25,752 bases of DNA from CAUZFZ01 sp963579025 (GTDB taxonomy: Bacteria > Planctomycetota > Planctomycetia > Planctomycetales > Planctomycetaceae), in contig CAUZFZ010000151.1 of NCBI GenBank assembly GCA_963579025.1, positions 1-25,752 of the forward strand, written 5' to 3'. The notes beneath the pieces were generated by a model that worked only from the letters and a program-made list of their open reading frames with translations, made no database searches and was not told where the DNA came from. This document shows positions 1 through 7,851 of the stretch, piece by piece; the stretch's first letter is position 1; the number at the start of each line of letters is the position of its first letter. A program made the position numbers and the translations under genes.

Positions 1-126
1 GCGGGGGAGAGGGGACTTTCAGGGACGGCGGTTCTGCGGGGCGTCGGGCGGCTGGTGCGCCCCTCTCCCTGACCCTCTCCCCGCAGGGAGAGGGGGCTTG
101 CAGGGACGGCGGTTCTGCGGGGCGTC
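1..126. repeat. Imperfect direct repeat, about 81 bp period
   Basis: A 26-base segment at 20-45 recurs without change at 101-126. The G-rich tracts before each copy (1-19 and about 82-100) are also similar. The repeat period is about 81 bases, and the hairpin at 61-94 lies between the two identical blocks. No open frame here resembles a protein. I read it as an intergenic repeat; the left copy may continue beyond the window edge. Confidence 0.8.
61..94. repeat. REP-like hairpin, 11-bp perfect stem
   Basis: CCCTCTCCCTG (61-71) is exactly complementary to CAGGGAGAGGG (84-94), with a 12-base loop. There is no T tract after the stem, so a simple intrinsic terminator is not supported. C/T-rich hairpins of this type are common dispersed intergenic repeats in GC-rich bacteria. 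Its position inside the 81-base repeat suggests a REP-like or MITE-like unit. Confidence 0.75.
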
Positions 127-130
127 TGGA

Positions 131-166
131 ATGGAAGAATGGAAAGCGGGGATGCATCCCCGCACT
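131..166 (-). repeat. Palindromic interspersed element, copy 1 (inverted)
   Basis: This 36-base block is identical to 325-360. It contains a perfect 18-base palindrome, GCGGGGATGCATCCCCGC, at 146-163. Read on the minus strand, the element runs AGT, palindrome, TTTCCATT and a purine/pyrimidine tail. The copy at 198-226 has the same layout in the opposite orientation but a different stem sequence. No protein function is likely. Confidence 0.85.
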
Positions 167-197
167 GCAGAGTGGCGGCGGCCGATTGCGGCTCTGG

Positions 198-226
198 AGT
201 GCGACGATGGATCGTCGCTTTCCATT
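198..226 (+). repeat. Palindromic interspersed element, copy 2, compensated stem
   Basis: It has the same flanks as copies 1 and 3 (AGT before, TTTCCATT after), but the core is GCGACGATGGATCGTCGC (201-218). Relative to the other copies two adjacent stem positions changed from GG to AC, and their partners from CC to GT, so all eight stem pairs are kept. Immediately after it, 227-242 has a shorter hairpin (GCGAC, GGT, GTCGC) followed by TTT, which may be a degenerate fourth copy. Confidence 0.75.
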
Positions 227-324
227 GCGACGGTGTCGCTTTCGATCGGGCCGGAGCCCTGTTTCGGTGGCCGCGGATGCGGCGCGAACTGCGCGGGGGC
301 GTATCGGAAATCGGCTGCGCCGGG

Positions 325-360
325 ATGGAAGAATGGAAAGCGGGGATGCATCCCCGCACT
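325..360 (-). repeat. Palindromic interspersed element, copy 3 (inverted)
   Basis: This is an exact 36-base duplicate of 131-166, with the 18-base palindrome at 340-357. The identity of the two inverted copies suggests recent duplication or gene conversion. The remaining stretch to the first gene (361-503) shows no recognisable coding or structural signal. Confidence 0.85.
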
Positions 361-503
361 CCAGACCGCGGACGCCAGATCTCGCAAATCTCACATGCCC
401 GCCGATGGTCAAGTAAATTAGGCTCTGCCCATTCTGCCCGTGAATCCAAACCAGCCCGTGTGGCACGAGAAAACACCGAATAGATGCGATCCCCGTCTCA
501 AGT

Positions 504-1829
504 ATGCCGCGTCTTGTCTGGCCGGCCATGCCTTCCCGTGACGACGCAAATGTCTTCGCACTGCTGCATCAGTTCGAGCAGTCGCAGTGGTGGGAGCCCG
601 AACGATTACAGGCACGGCAGTTGCAGCAGATTCAGCAGTTGGTCAGCCACGCTGCGGAAACGGTTCCGTTTTATCTTGGCCAATTGAAAGATGTGGCGGG
701 ACTTACCGACGGGCAGCTCACGATGGAATTGTTTCGTCAGATTCCCATCCTGACGCGGACCGATGTCCAGGACCACGGTGACGCTCTGGTGACGAGTCTG
801 ATGCCGCCAGGGCACGGCGAGTTGTCCGTCGTCAAGACTTCCGGCGCCAGTGGCCAGCCGCTGACAGTTCAGTCAACCGGTCTGACGCGTCTGTTTTTCC
901 GCACGCTGGGGTTGCGGTACCACATCTGGCACAAGCGGGATTTTTCGGGGACGAACATGACCATCCGCTCTGCCCGCGGGCGGCCGAGCGGGCAGACGCA
1001 GGGATCGTGGGTCGCGTGCTATCCATCCGGGCCATCGTGGTTCGTCGATGTCGCCCAGCCGGCTCCAGACTTGTTCGAATGGCTGATGAAGGTCGACCCG
1101 CACTATGTGCAGACCATGCCCGGTGTCGTCGAACTGCTTGTGCAGCATGGACTCGACACGGGGCGCCGGCCCAAACGGTTGCGGGAATTTCGCACGATGG
1201 GCGAGCTGCTGGAGTCCGGAGTGCGTCAGCTCTGTCGCGATACCTGGGATATATCTGTGACGGATAACTATTCGGCGTGGGAAGCGGGCATCATCGCGCT
1301 GCAGTGTCCCGAGTGCGACGACCTGCATGTGCAGAGTGAAACCGTGCTCGTCGAAGTCCTTGATGAAAATGGCACTCCGTGCGGTCAGGGAGAGTCTGGC
1401 CGAGTCGTCGTGACGGTGTTACACAACTTTGCAAATCCGATCATTCGGTATGAAATCGGAGACGTCGCGGAGGTCGGTGGTCCGTGTTCGTGCGGTCGCG
1501 GACTGCCGGTGCTGAAGCGTGTCGTTGGACGCGTGCAGCAGCGGTTCATTCTGCCGGATGGACGAAAGGTAATCCCGAACATCAACTCGGTGCGGCTACT
1601 GGAGATCGCTCCCTTGCGGAAATTCCAGGCGATTCAAACGACTCCCGGCGACCTCGAAATTCGACTGATGGCGCGTCGCGAACTGACTCCCGACGAGGAG
1701 CAGCGGCTGTTTGACCACTTCACGGACGAATGCAGTTGGCCCTTCAATTACACCCTTAAGTATGTCGACGAGATCCCGCGGAAAGACAGCGGTAAGTACG
1801 AGGTGTATCGCTCCGAGGTGGCTGAATGA
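504..1829 (+). CDS. PaaK/CapK-like adenylate-forming enzyme
   Basis: This 441-residue protein resembles the phenylacetate-CoA ligase / coenzyme F390 synthetase / CapK branch of the AMP-binding superfamily. These enzymes activate a carboxylic acid as its acyl-adenylate in the cytoplasm. The phosphate-binding loop is visible as KTSGASGQPLTV (residues 111-122). An IRYEIGD segment corresponds to the family's YRTGD motif. The C-terminal lid contains YVDEIPRKDSGKYEVYRSE with the expected lysine. Cysteine pairs CPEC and CSCG recall the metal-binding cysteines of some PaaK relatives. Length is normal for the family. An in-frame ATG at 528 is an equally possible start, since neither has a clear ribosome binding site. 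CapK-type relatives occur in capsule loci, which fits the glycosyltransferase and sulfotransferase next door. The substrate cannot be told. Confidence 0.85.
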   Translation: MPRLVWPAMPSRDDANVFALLHQFEQSQWWEPERLQARQLQQIQQLVSHAAETVPFYLGQLKDVAGLTDGQLTMELFRQIPILTRTDVQDHGDALVTSLMPPGHGELSVVKTSGASGQPLTVQSTGLTRLFFRTLGLRYHIWHKRDFSGTNMTIRSARGRPSGQTQGSWVACYPSGPSWFVDVAQPAPDLFEWLMKVDPHYVQTMPGVVELLVQHGLDTGRRPKRLREFRTMGELLESGVRQLCRDTWDISVTDNYSAWEAGIIALQCPECDDLHVQSETVLVEVLDENGTPCGQGESGRVVVTVLHNFANPIIRYEIGDVAEVGGPCSCGRGLPVLKRVVGRVQQRFILPDGRKVIPNINSVRLLEIAPLRKFQAIQTTPGDLEIRLMARRELTPDEEQRLFDHFTDECSWPFNYTLKYVDEIPRKDSGKYEVYRSEVAE

Positions 1830-1885
1830 TCTGTAAGGCGGCCTCCTCGACTGTACAAACTCGCGGATGGAGTCGAGCTCGGGCG

Positions 1886-3910
1886 TCAGGTATCCCCGCC
1901 CGGGGCGGTTTCGCTGTGCTGAACGGTGATGGCTGACTCGTGGCCCATCCGTTGCAGCTTACGTGACTTTCGGTCTGCTGGCGGATGCCGAGTGGGCATA
2001 GGGTTTGCGTGGGCTGACAAAATCGACTTTGCAACGGCAGTCACATCCGGGGTGTTGTTGCGGAGCAGCCTGAAGGAGTCGCTCAGTAGCGAGAGATTCG
2101 GATTGTGGAACGGGTCGTGCCGCAGTTGCATCCCCCAGTCAGTCAGCAGCTTCTGGTGGTAGCGGCCTTCCTCGGACGGATTGACGCGGCGTGTCTTGGA
2201 TTCAAAGTGGATTGCCTGGACGGCCGGGTTGTAGATGCAGCGATAGCCGGCACGGCGCAGACGCAGGCACAGATCAACGTCATTGAAGCTCGTGGGCAGG
2301 TGTTCGGCGTCGAATCCGCCAACATCCAGAAAGGCCTCTCGGCGCAGCAGCAGCAGAGCTCCGGTGCAGGCCGAGACTTCCTGCAGACAGTGCAGACGAC
2401 CGTTGTACCCGGACTTCTGCACGTTCAGGCCACGGTGATAGTGTCCCGCGATTCCGCGATAACCGATCAGCACTCCCGCATGCTGCACAGTGTGATCGGG
2501 ATACAGGAGGAGACCCCCGACAGCGGCAATCGTCTTGTCTGCCTGAGCCGTTGCCACCATTTGTTCGAGCCAGCCGGAACTCGTGATTTCGATGTCGTTG
2601 TTGACCAGCACGGCAAATTCGGAGTCACACTCTTTGATAACCCTGTTGTGCATGTCTGAGTGGTTGAACGGGCGGTCGTACTCGACGACCGACAACCGAC
2701 CGGACTGAGATTCTTCGCTCAACCAGGACAGGAGCTCGGGCTCGTCGGACGCGTTGTTGATGATGACGATGTTGTAGTTTGGATAGCTCGTCTTCTGGTG
2801 GATGGAATCGACGCACGTCTTGACCAGTTGAACGGCGTTGCGCGTGGCAATGAACAGAGTCACGCGTGGAAACGCGTGCGGCGTGAATCGAATGCGATGG
2901 GCTGAGTCGACTTCCGGCATTGCTTCGACCAGACCGCAGATGCCTCGCCGATTCAGTGCCTCAGAAACCGCGCGACGTCGGTCTTCAGCTTCACCGCTGG
3001 CAGTCGCCCCGGGCGTTGCCGTTTCCTGACACAACGCCCGTGGGATGTGCTGAAATCCCGCGGCCCCAACGTCCTCGAACAGACGCAATTCCAGGTCGTA
3101 ACGTGCTGCGGCGCCGAATTCCGGTCGCAGACCTTCGAGCCACATCAGATGGCGTCGTTCGAACACGGTCAGGCTGCCGGTGAAGTGCGACGCAAGCTGG
3201 TATTCGGCTGAAAAATCCGGCCGAAACTGAGTCGCGATGCATCGTCCCTGTCGGTCAGTCTGAATGGAATCCGAGTACAGGCACGCCGCGTCTGGCTGGC
3301 GGTTGCACGTCACCAGCAGCCAGGTCAGCGCGTCAGGAGTGAGCCGGACATTCGCTTGCAGCAACGACACCCATTCGCCCCGGGCTGCTTCGATGCCCAG
3401 GTTCCACGCGTTGGGCATCGCTGTGCGGCCATCGTGGCACAAAGCCGAAATGCGAGGGTCCAGAAGCAGCTCTTCCGAGACACACGCCTCGTCTGTCCCG
3501 GCCTGAGGATCGGACCGTCTGCCCGGCACCAACAGGATCAGTTCCCAGTTCTGGTAGTACTGCCCTCGAATGGAATCGATACACGCCTGCAATTGCCGCG
3601 GCGATGTGTCCGACACGTCCACAATCAGACTGAATTCAGGTTGGTGCTGGCAAAGCTGGTGCAGTGTCTGAGCATCGGGATACGACCATTGTTCGAGCCA
3701 GGGTTTGGCCCCGATCGTCTCTCGGAACATTGCCACGGCTGTACTGCAGCGCAGACGGTTCCTGATTCCCGACATTCCCTCGCGCCACAGAATCTGAGCG
3801 ACTCGCGAGAAGTCGCGTTTGAAGCCAGAAAGCAGTCCCGACTGCAGTTGGCAGTACATCGACAGGAAACTCAACGAGTTTCTAATGCAGGATTCCAGCC
3901 GCACGCGCAT
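1886..3910 (-). CDS. Two-domain family 2 glycosyltransferase
   Basis: This protein of about 674 residues has two tandem GT2-like domains, as in O-antigen/rhamnan-type glycosyltransferases that build cell-surface polysaccharide from nucleotide sugars. The first domain (SLIVDVSDTSPRQLQACIDS) appears degenerate. The second is well preserved: FIATRNAVQLVKTCVDSIHQ, IVIINNAS, the DxD-type VLVNNDIEI, and the acceptor-side FNDVDLCLRLRRAGYR followed by a conserved histidine (AIHFES). No membrane segment is evident. I chose the ATG at 3910; the frame extends to a TTG at 3994, but that extension looks non-conserved. Neither start has a good ribosome site. The gene is convergent with the CapK-like gene, with a 56-base gap, and divergent from the sulfotransferase-like gene. 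Confidence 0.9.
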   Translation of the reverse strand: MRVRLESCIRNSLSFLSMYCQLQSGLLSGFKRDFSRVAQILWREGMSGIRNRLRCSTAVAMFRETIGAKPWLEQWSYPDAQTLHQLCQHQPEFSLIVDVSDTSPRQLQACIDSIRGQYYQNWELILLVPGRRSDPQAGTDEACVSEELLLDPRISALCHDGRTAMPNAWNLGIEAARGEWVSLLQANVRLTPDALTWLLVTCNRQPDAACLYSDSIQTDRQGRCIATQFRPDFSAEYQLASHFTGSLTVFERRHLMWLEGLRPEFGAAARYDLELRLFEDVGAAGFQHIPRALCQETATPGATASGEAEDRRRAVSEALNRRGICGLVEAMPEVDSAHRIRFTPHAFPRVTLFIATRNAVQLVKTCVDSIHQKTSYPNYNIVIINNASDEPELLSWLSEESQSGRLSVVEYDRPFNHSDMHNRVIKECDSEFAVLVNNDIEITSSGWLEQMVATAQADKTIAAVGGLLLYPDHTVQHAGVLIGYRGIAGHYHRGLNVQKSGYNGRLHCLQEVSACTGALLLLRREAFLDVGGFDAEHLPTSFNDVDLCLRLRRAGYRCIYNPAVQAIHFESKTRRVNPSEEGRYHQKLLTDWGMQLRHDPFHNPNLSLLSDSFRLLRNNTPDVTAVAKSILSAHANPMPTRHPPADRKSRKLQRMGHESAITVQHSETAPGGDT

Positions 3911-4135
3911 CCCTGCACGAGATTTTCGGCCGGTGGCGCGGTGCGAGTCGTCCTTGACTGTTGCAGCGTGTGACACGTGGACCAATGACTCCAATTCGTT
4001 GGCAAATCTCAGACTGACGTGCAGATGTCATTTAGATCGAATCGCCAGATGTGTCGACCCGTATTTCCGTCAAACTGGTGTGGAGGTAGATCACGATTTC
4101 AGCGAAATACCCGACAGGAATGGCCGGCGGGAACT

Positions 4136-4154
4136 GGGATTCGAACCGAATCCC
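4136..4154. other. Inverted repeat in the sulfotransferase leader
   Basis: GGGATTCG (4136-4143) and CGAATCCC (4147-4154) form a perfect 8-bp stem with a 3-base loop. ACT before and AGT after can extend it across a 2-base bulge. It ends six bases before the AGGAGA ribosome binding site of the downstream gene, so it would sit in the transcript leader if transcription starts upstream. It has no T tract. The minus strand contains a GGTTCGAATCCC string like a tRNA T-arm, but no tRNA folds here. Confidence 0.45.
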
Positions 4155-4174
4155 GCAGTCAGGAGAATTGCAGC

Positions 4175-5023
4175 ATGGTGATCGCGGATGACTTCGTCTG
4201 GGCACACCTGCCTAAGACGGGGGGCAATTCGACAAGTGAGATGTTTCATCTCGTCGGAGCCGCTGACGGCATCGATGACCTTCGCTCGCCCAGCAAGCAC
4301 GAATCATTCGAGCAGCGACAGGCGAACTCCGGCGCCGATCTGACGGTGAACCGAAAACGGATCATGAATATCCGCCGCCTGCCGCACTGGCTGCTCAGTC
4401 GAGCACAGCACATCGAGACCTTCTACGGTCATCCGATTGACCGGGAAGTGCTGCGGGCCGGGCAGATTCAACCAGTATGCGGTTTGACCAGGTGGACCCA
4501 GCGTGTCGCCGACGCTTTGGCCAGACGCATTATTCGCCGCGACCACCGCAGGATGGAGCGGTTGCGGGGAAAGATCCTGGGGTGGCTGACGACGATGGGG
4601 GCCACTGTATCTGCCGACGACGGGTTGAAGTCGATGATGTGTGGTCGTGTTGATTACTGGATTCGGCAGGAGAGTCTGGTCGACGATTTCCTGGAGGTTG
4701 TACGCCACTTCATCGATGTCAGGGCTGAAGACGAACGCGCCGTCCGAAATCTGCCACGACGCAACACGGCGCACCGCGAAACGAACATTGACGACTGGTT
4801 TACTCAGGATGATCTCAGGCGTGTGTACGAAGCAAACCCGTTCTGGGCGAAGATAGAACGTGAGCTCTATGGGAACACGCTCGACGATCAGAATATCGCT
4901 GCGTTCAATGCGCCAGTGGGACATCGGACGGACGAGTCCCAACCCTCGGGACGTCAGGGAGTCGAGGCGGTTGCAAACGCTTTGAGTTCATCGCCCATCT
5001 CGCGAGCCGACGCGAATCGCTGA
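4175..5023 (+). CDS. Sulfotransferase-like protein (putative)
   Basis: This is a 282-residue protein. Its N-terminus, FVWAHLPKTGGNSTSEMFHL, matches the 5'-phosphosulfate loop of PAPS-dependent sulfotransferases (hxxPKTGGTS), so it probably transfers sulfate to a carbohydrate or other acceptor. A later RQESLVDDFLEVV segment and a terminal FWAKIERELYG helix fit bacterial members of this fold. The start is set by AGGAGA at 4161-4166, eight bases before the ATG; a longer in-frame start at 4019 would add a non-conserved leader. The last 70 bases overlap the 3' end of the convergent FHA-kinase gene, so about 45 C-terminal residues beyond the conserved core may be a dispensable extension. The acceptor is unknown, but the nearby glycosyltransferase suggests a sulfated surface glycan. 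Confidence 0.75.
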   Translation: MVIADDFVWAHLPKTGGNSTSEMFHLVGAADGIDDLRSPSKHESFEQRQANSGADLTVNRKRIMNIRRLPHWLLSRAQHIETFYGHPIDREVLRAGQIQPVCGLTRWTQRVADALARRIIRRDHRRMERLRGKILGWLTTMGATVSADDGLKSMMCGRVDYWIRQESLVDDFLEVVRHFIDVRAEDERAVRNLPRRNTAHRETNIDDWFTQDDLRRVYEANPFWAKIERELYGNTLDDQNIAAFNAPVGHRTDESQPSGRQGVEAVANALSSSPISRADANR

Positions 5024-6234
5024 TCGGGATTCCGGCTGAGTCCCCGGTGAACGAGTTCACCCAGTGCGCTGGGAATACCCGGATGACGGTCGTGAATCGA
5101 CACGGGGTCCTCATGCAGCAGTTTGAGGACGATCCCACTCACGGTTTCCGGAAAATCGTACACGTGGTGCGTCGTGAGCATCGTGTAGAGCGTCGCGGCG
5201 ACCGAATACAGGTCGCTCGCGGGGCTCGCCGCACGGAAGTCGGTTATCTGCTCGGGAGCGGCGAAGGCGAATGATCCGCCCATTTCGCCCTGCAGCGTCA
5301 GTCCGCTGCAACTGGTGCTTTGATACAGCTTGGCGAGCCCGAAATCCGCCAGTTTGGCGCGGTCGGCGTCCTGAGCCGAGGTGATGATCAGATTACTCGG
5401 CTTGACGTCCCGGTGCACGAAGCTCTTCCTGTGGGCATGGTCGAGTGCCGCGAGCGTTTGCCGGATGATCCGGATGGCTCGAGGAACGGGCATCGGACCC
5501 GTCTCGTCCAGCAGGTCGGTCAGGTTCTGGCCGGGAACGAATTCCGTGACGAGAAAGAACCGCTGATCGATCACACCACTGTCGAAGCACGCCACGATGG
5601 CCGCATGGTTGAGCTGCTTCAGCACGTTGGCCTCTCGCAGGAACAGATCGATGTCCCGCTGCGGAATCGCCTGCCCGGGCACCATCATCTTGATCGCCAC
5701 CTTACGCTGAGTCCGCGGGTCTTCCCCCAGGTAAACGACACCCATCCCTCCTCGACCAAGAATCCTCAGCAGTCGGTACCCGCCAAATTCCCGCTCACCG
5801 GACAGGTAGTCTTCTTCGTCAAACAGTTCCTGATTTTCGGCATCGATGACGCCGGGAGGCGCCGTGCTCGGCTGCACCGCCAGGTGTGTATCGCGATCAG
5901 TCGGGCTCTCGCCTTCCAGTCCAACCAGCAGGGTCGTATCACCACCCTTGATCGTGTCTCCGTCGTGCAGGTCCATTTCACCCACACGACGATCGTTGAG
6001 CTTCGTGCCGTTGGTGCTGTTGAGGTCAGTCAGGCGGCAGGCAGGCGGATTGACTTCGATCAGAAAGTGCGCGCGAGAGAAGTACGGGTCTTTCCGGGGA
6101 AGGCGGAAGTGAGCGTTCCTTCCTCGTCCAACGATGAACGTGTCGTGTTCGTCGAAACCGTACTCCTGCCCTTTGTGCGGGCCGTCGGTGACCTTCAGCG
6201 TGATCCTGATCGGCGTGTCCTCTGCTCGAACCAC
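4954..6234 (-). CDS. FHA domain plus Ser/Thr protein kinase
   Basis: This is a 426-residue, apparently soluble kinase. An FHA phosphothreonine-binding domain covers residues about 10-105: FIVGRGRN (33-40), SRAHF (53-57) and LNSTNG (71-76). The kinase domain covers about 153-420 and appears complete: glycine loop GRGGMG (160-165), catalytic Lys182 in VAIK, alpha-C Glu201, HRDVKPSN with Asp276, DFG at 297-299, and an APEQ motif. It is of the Hanks/PknB type and should autophosphorylate, with the FHA domain recruiting phosphorylated partners. No transmembrane segment is seen, unlike most PknB homologues. It is the last gene of the minus-strand signalling cluster, 105 bases after the thioredoxin gene. 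Its 3' end overlaps the convergent sulfotransferase-like gene. Confidence 0.95.
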   Translation of the reverse strand: MVRAEDTPIRITLKVTDGPHKGQEYGFDEHDTFIVGRGRNAHFRLPRKDPYFSRAHFLIEVNPPACRLTDLNSTNGTKLNDRRVGEMDLHDGDTIKGGDTTLLVGLEGESPTDRDTHLAVQPSTAPPGVIDAENQELFDEEDYLSGEREFGGYRLLRILGRGGMGVVYLGEDPRTQRKVAIKMMVPGQAIPQRDIDLFLREANVLKQLNHAAIVACFDSGVIDQRFFLVTEFVPGQNLTDLLDETGPMPVPRAIRIIRQTLAALDHAHRKSFVHRDVKPSNLIITSAQDADRAKLADFGLAKLYQSTSCSGLTLQGEMGGSFAFAAPEQITDFRAASPASDLYSVAATLYTMLTTHHVYDFPETVSGIVLKLLHEDPVSIHDRHPGIPSALGELVHRGLSRNPDQRFASAREMGDELKAFATASTP

Positions 6235-6339
6235 TCACGTGTCTTCACTTAACATCGATAAACAATTGTCACGTCGATGTCTACCAGTGATCACTGGCGG
6301 GCAGAGAAACGATCGCCGTCAACCGGGTTGCTGGCTGCC

Positions 6340-7821
6340 TCAGCCGGTGCGGCCCGCGTTTTCGTCCAGCAGGGTCAGGACGATGGCTTCCAGCAGGTCG
6401 TACGCGTGCAATCCCACGATCTTCAGCCGCACGCTGCCGGTCCGATCGATGAACAGGGTCGTCGGATAGCCGCGGAAGCCAGGCACCTGATTCTTCAGGG
6501 CGGCGTTGCCCAGAGCGCACGGATAGTTGATTCCTGCTGACTGACGGAATTTTCGAATTCCGGCCACGGCTGCACTCGGCGAGCCCCGTTCGTAATTCAG
6601 TCCGATCATCTGAAGTCCGCGGTCACCGTACTCTTCCTGCAGCCGGACAAACGACGGTATCTCTTTACGACAGGGAGGACACCATGTCCCCCAGAAGTCC
6701 ACAATGACCACCTTGCCCTGCAAGTCCGACAGCCGCAGCGACTGACCGTCGAGATCGCGGACATCAAAGTCGAATGGGAATGCCTGCCCGCCTTGCAGAA
6801 GCTCGCGGGCCTGTCGCATTACGGCTGATTCCGCCGGACCTGTTCGGCCGACGCCCCTGTTTGTGACGGGGCGGTTTTCGGGCATCAGTTCCGCCGCCGC
6901 CTGCTGACTGATCGATGCGACAAGCCGCGGGTCGGCGGGTTCTGTTGCTGATGCCCTCTCTGCGACGTCGGACTGGCCAACAACAGGCAGTGGCCGAAGA
7001 CCCGTCTCCGGTCCGGCTGAACTCTTCTCGGCCGAGGATGGGCTGGAGACGAGATTCACAACGGGTCCCGCAGTCGATGTGGAATCGGAATCCAATTTGC
7101 CCGGCTCGGCCCCGTTGCGTCGGCTGCTGTCACGCTCGTCGTGAACGTCGTCCGTCTCGACGTTGGGACTTGAGGCGACCAACGTGGCGGAATCGTCTCC
7201 AGAGAGCACAACGACCGTCATGCCGCCGGTAACCACGACGGCCATGGTCAGAATGAGTGGCAGCACCCACTCTGGAACCGTTGTCTTTGCCGACACTTCT
7301 GCCTGCGTTTGCCGTTTTGAATTACCGTTCACGCGGGGAGTCGGCTGCCGCTCATGCGTGCTGGTGAAACCGGAACTGCCAGGATCCCGTGACACTCGGC
7401 TGACGTCGCCACACCTGGGACATCGAACTTTTCTGCCTGCGAATTCCACGGGCAACTGACACGCGTGATCGCATCCCCGACAGGTCAACGGAACGGTCTG
7501 AGTCGGCGGCTGCGGCTGCCGGCCACTGTCATCCTGCAGATTGCACTGTGCCGACACCGAAGTGTCGTGCTGGCGCAGCCCAGGGCTGATCGTTCTGTCA
7601 GCGCCGAAAGCGCCGATCGGCGCAGCAGGCCCGTTCGGCTCCACGACAAACACGCCGTGCGTGCGCCGGCTGGAATCCGTTGCTGGATCCGCCAGCCGAT
7701 GAACGTCGCCGCAGCCAGGACAACGAACCCGCCGTCCGGCGTTGTCCGGTCGCTGCTGGTAACGGACGCCGCAGGCGGGGCATTGCCCGACTGATCGACC
7801 TGCCTGCTGTGACGGATTCAT
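6340..7821 (-). CDS. Zinc ribbon - TM - thioredoxin-fold protein
   Basis: This is a 493-residue single-pass membrane protein. Two zinc ribbons lie in the N-terminal part: C14-x2-C17 with C34-x2-C37, and C114-x2-C117 with C134-x2-C137. Each carries an AGR-VRCP-CGDV signature. A membrane helix spans about 186-207. A Ser/Pro-rich linker then leads to a TlpA/ResA-like thioredoxin domain (about 345-485) with active site WCPPC (380-384) and a cis-proline region GYPTT. The ribbons would be cytoplasmic and the thioredoxin extracytoplasmic, suggesting disulfide reduction or exchange outside the membrane. The start at 7821 has GGAG seven bases upstream; a start at 7842 is less likely. It lies 30 bases after the kinase-FGE gene, so co-transcription is likely. 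Confidence 0.9.
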   Translation of the reverse strand: MNPSQQAGRSVGQCPACGVRYQQRPDNAGRRVRCPGCGDVHRLADPATDSSRRTHGVFVVEPNGPAAPIGAFGADRTISPGLRQHDTSVSAQCNLQDDSGRQPQPPTQTVPLTCRGCDHACQLPVEFAGRKVRCPRCGDVSRVSRDPGSSGFTSTHERQPTPRVNGNSKRQTQAEVSAKTTVPEWVLPLILTMAVVVTGGMTVVVLSGDDSATLVASSPNVETDDVHDERDSSRRNGAEPGKLDSDSTSTAGPVVNLVSSPSSAEKSSAGPETGLRPLPVVGQSDVAERASATEPADPRLVASISQQAAAELMPENRPVTNRGVGRTGPAESAVMRQARELLQGGQAFPFDFDVRDLDGQSLRLSDLQGKVVIVDFWGTWCPPCRKEIPSFVRLQEEYGDRGLQMIGLNYERGSPSAAVAGIRKFRQSAGINYPCALGNAALKNQVPGFRGYPTTLFIDRTGSVRLKIVGLHAYDLLEAIVLTLLDENAGRTG

Positions 7822-7851
7822 CGTATGGCTCCACAACCACACTGAGACAAT

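Noticed and set aside
61..94. An intrinsic terminator.
   Set aside because: The stem is strong, but the loop is 12 bases, no T tract follows on either strand, and it sits inside a repeated block.
98..483. Open frames of about 75-115 codons running through the repeats upstream of the CapK-like gene.
   Set aside because: They follow the repeated palindromes in several frames and strands at once and have no conserved protein features; the open frames reflect GC-rich sequence.
2105..2659. A 184-codon plus-strand frame opposite the glycosyltransferase.
   Set aside because: It is antisense to well-conserved GT2 motifs and shows no family signature of its own; GC-rich genes often leave the opposite frame open.
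4115..4160. A tRNA gene on the minus strand, suggested by a T-arm-like GGTTCGAATCCC string.
   Set aside because: The bases flanking the loop do not form a proper T-stem with the TTCGAAT loop, and no acceptor, D or anticodon arms could be found.
5320..6252. A 310-codon plus-strand frame opposite the FHA-kinase gene.
   Set aside because: The minus strand encodes every kinase and FHA motif in order, while the plus frame has none; it is a shadow frame.
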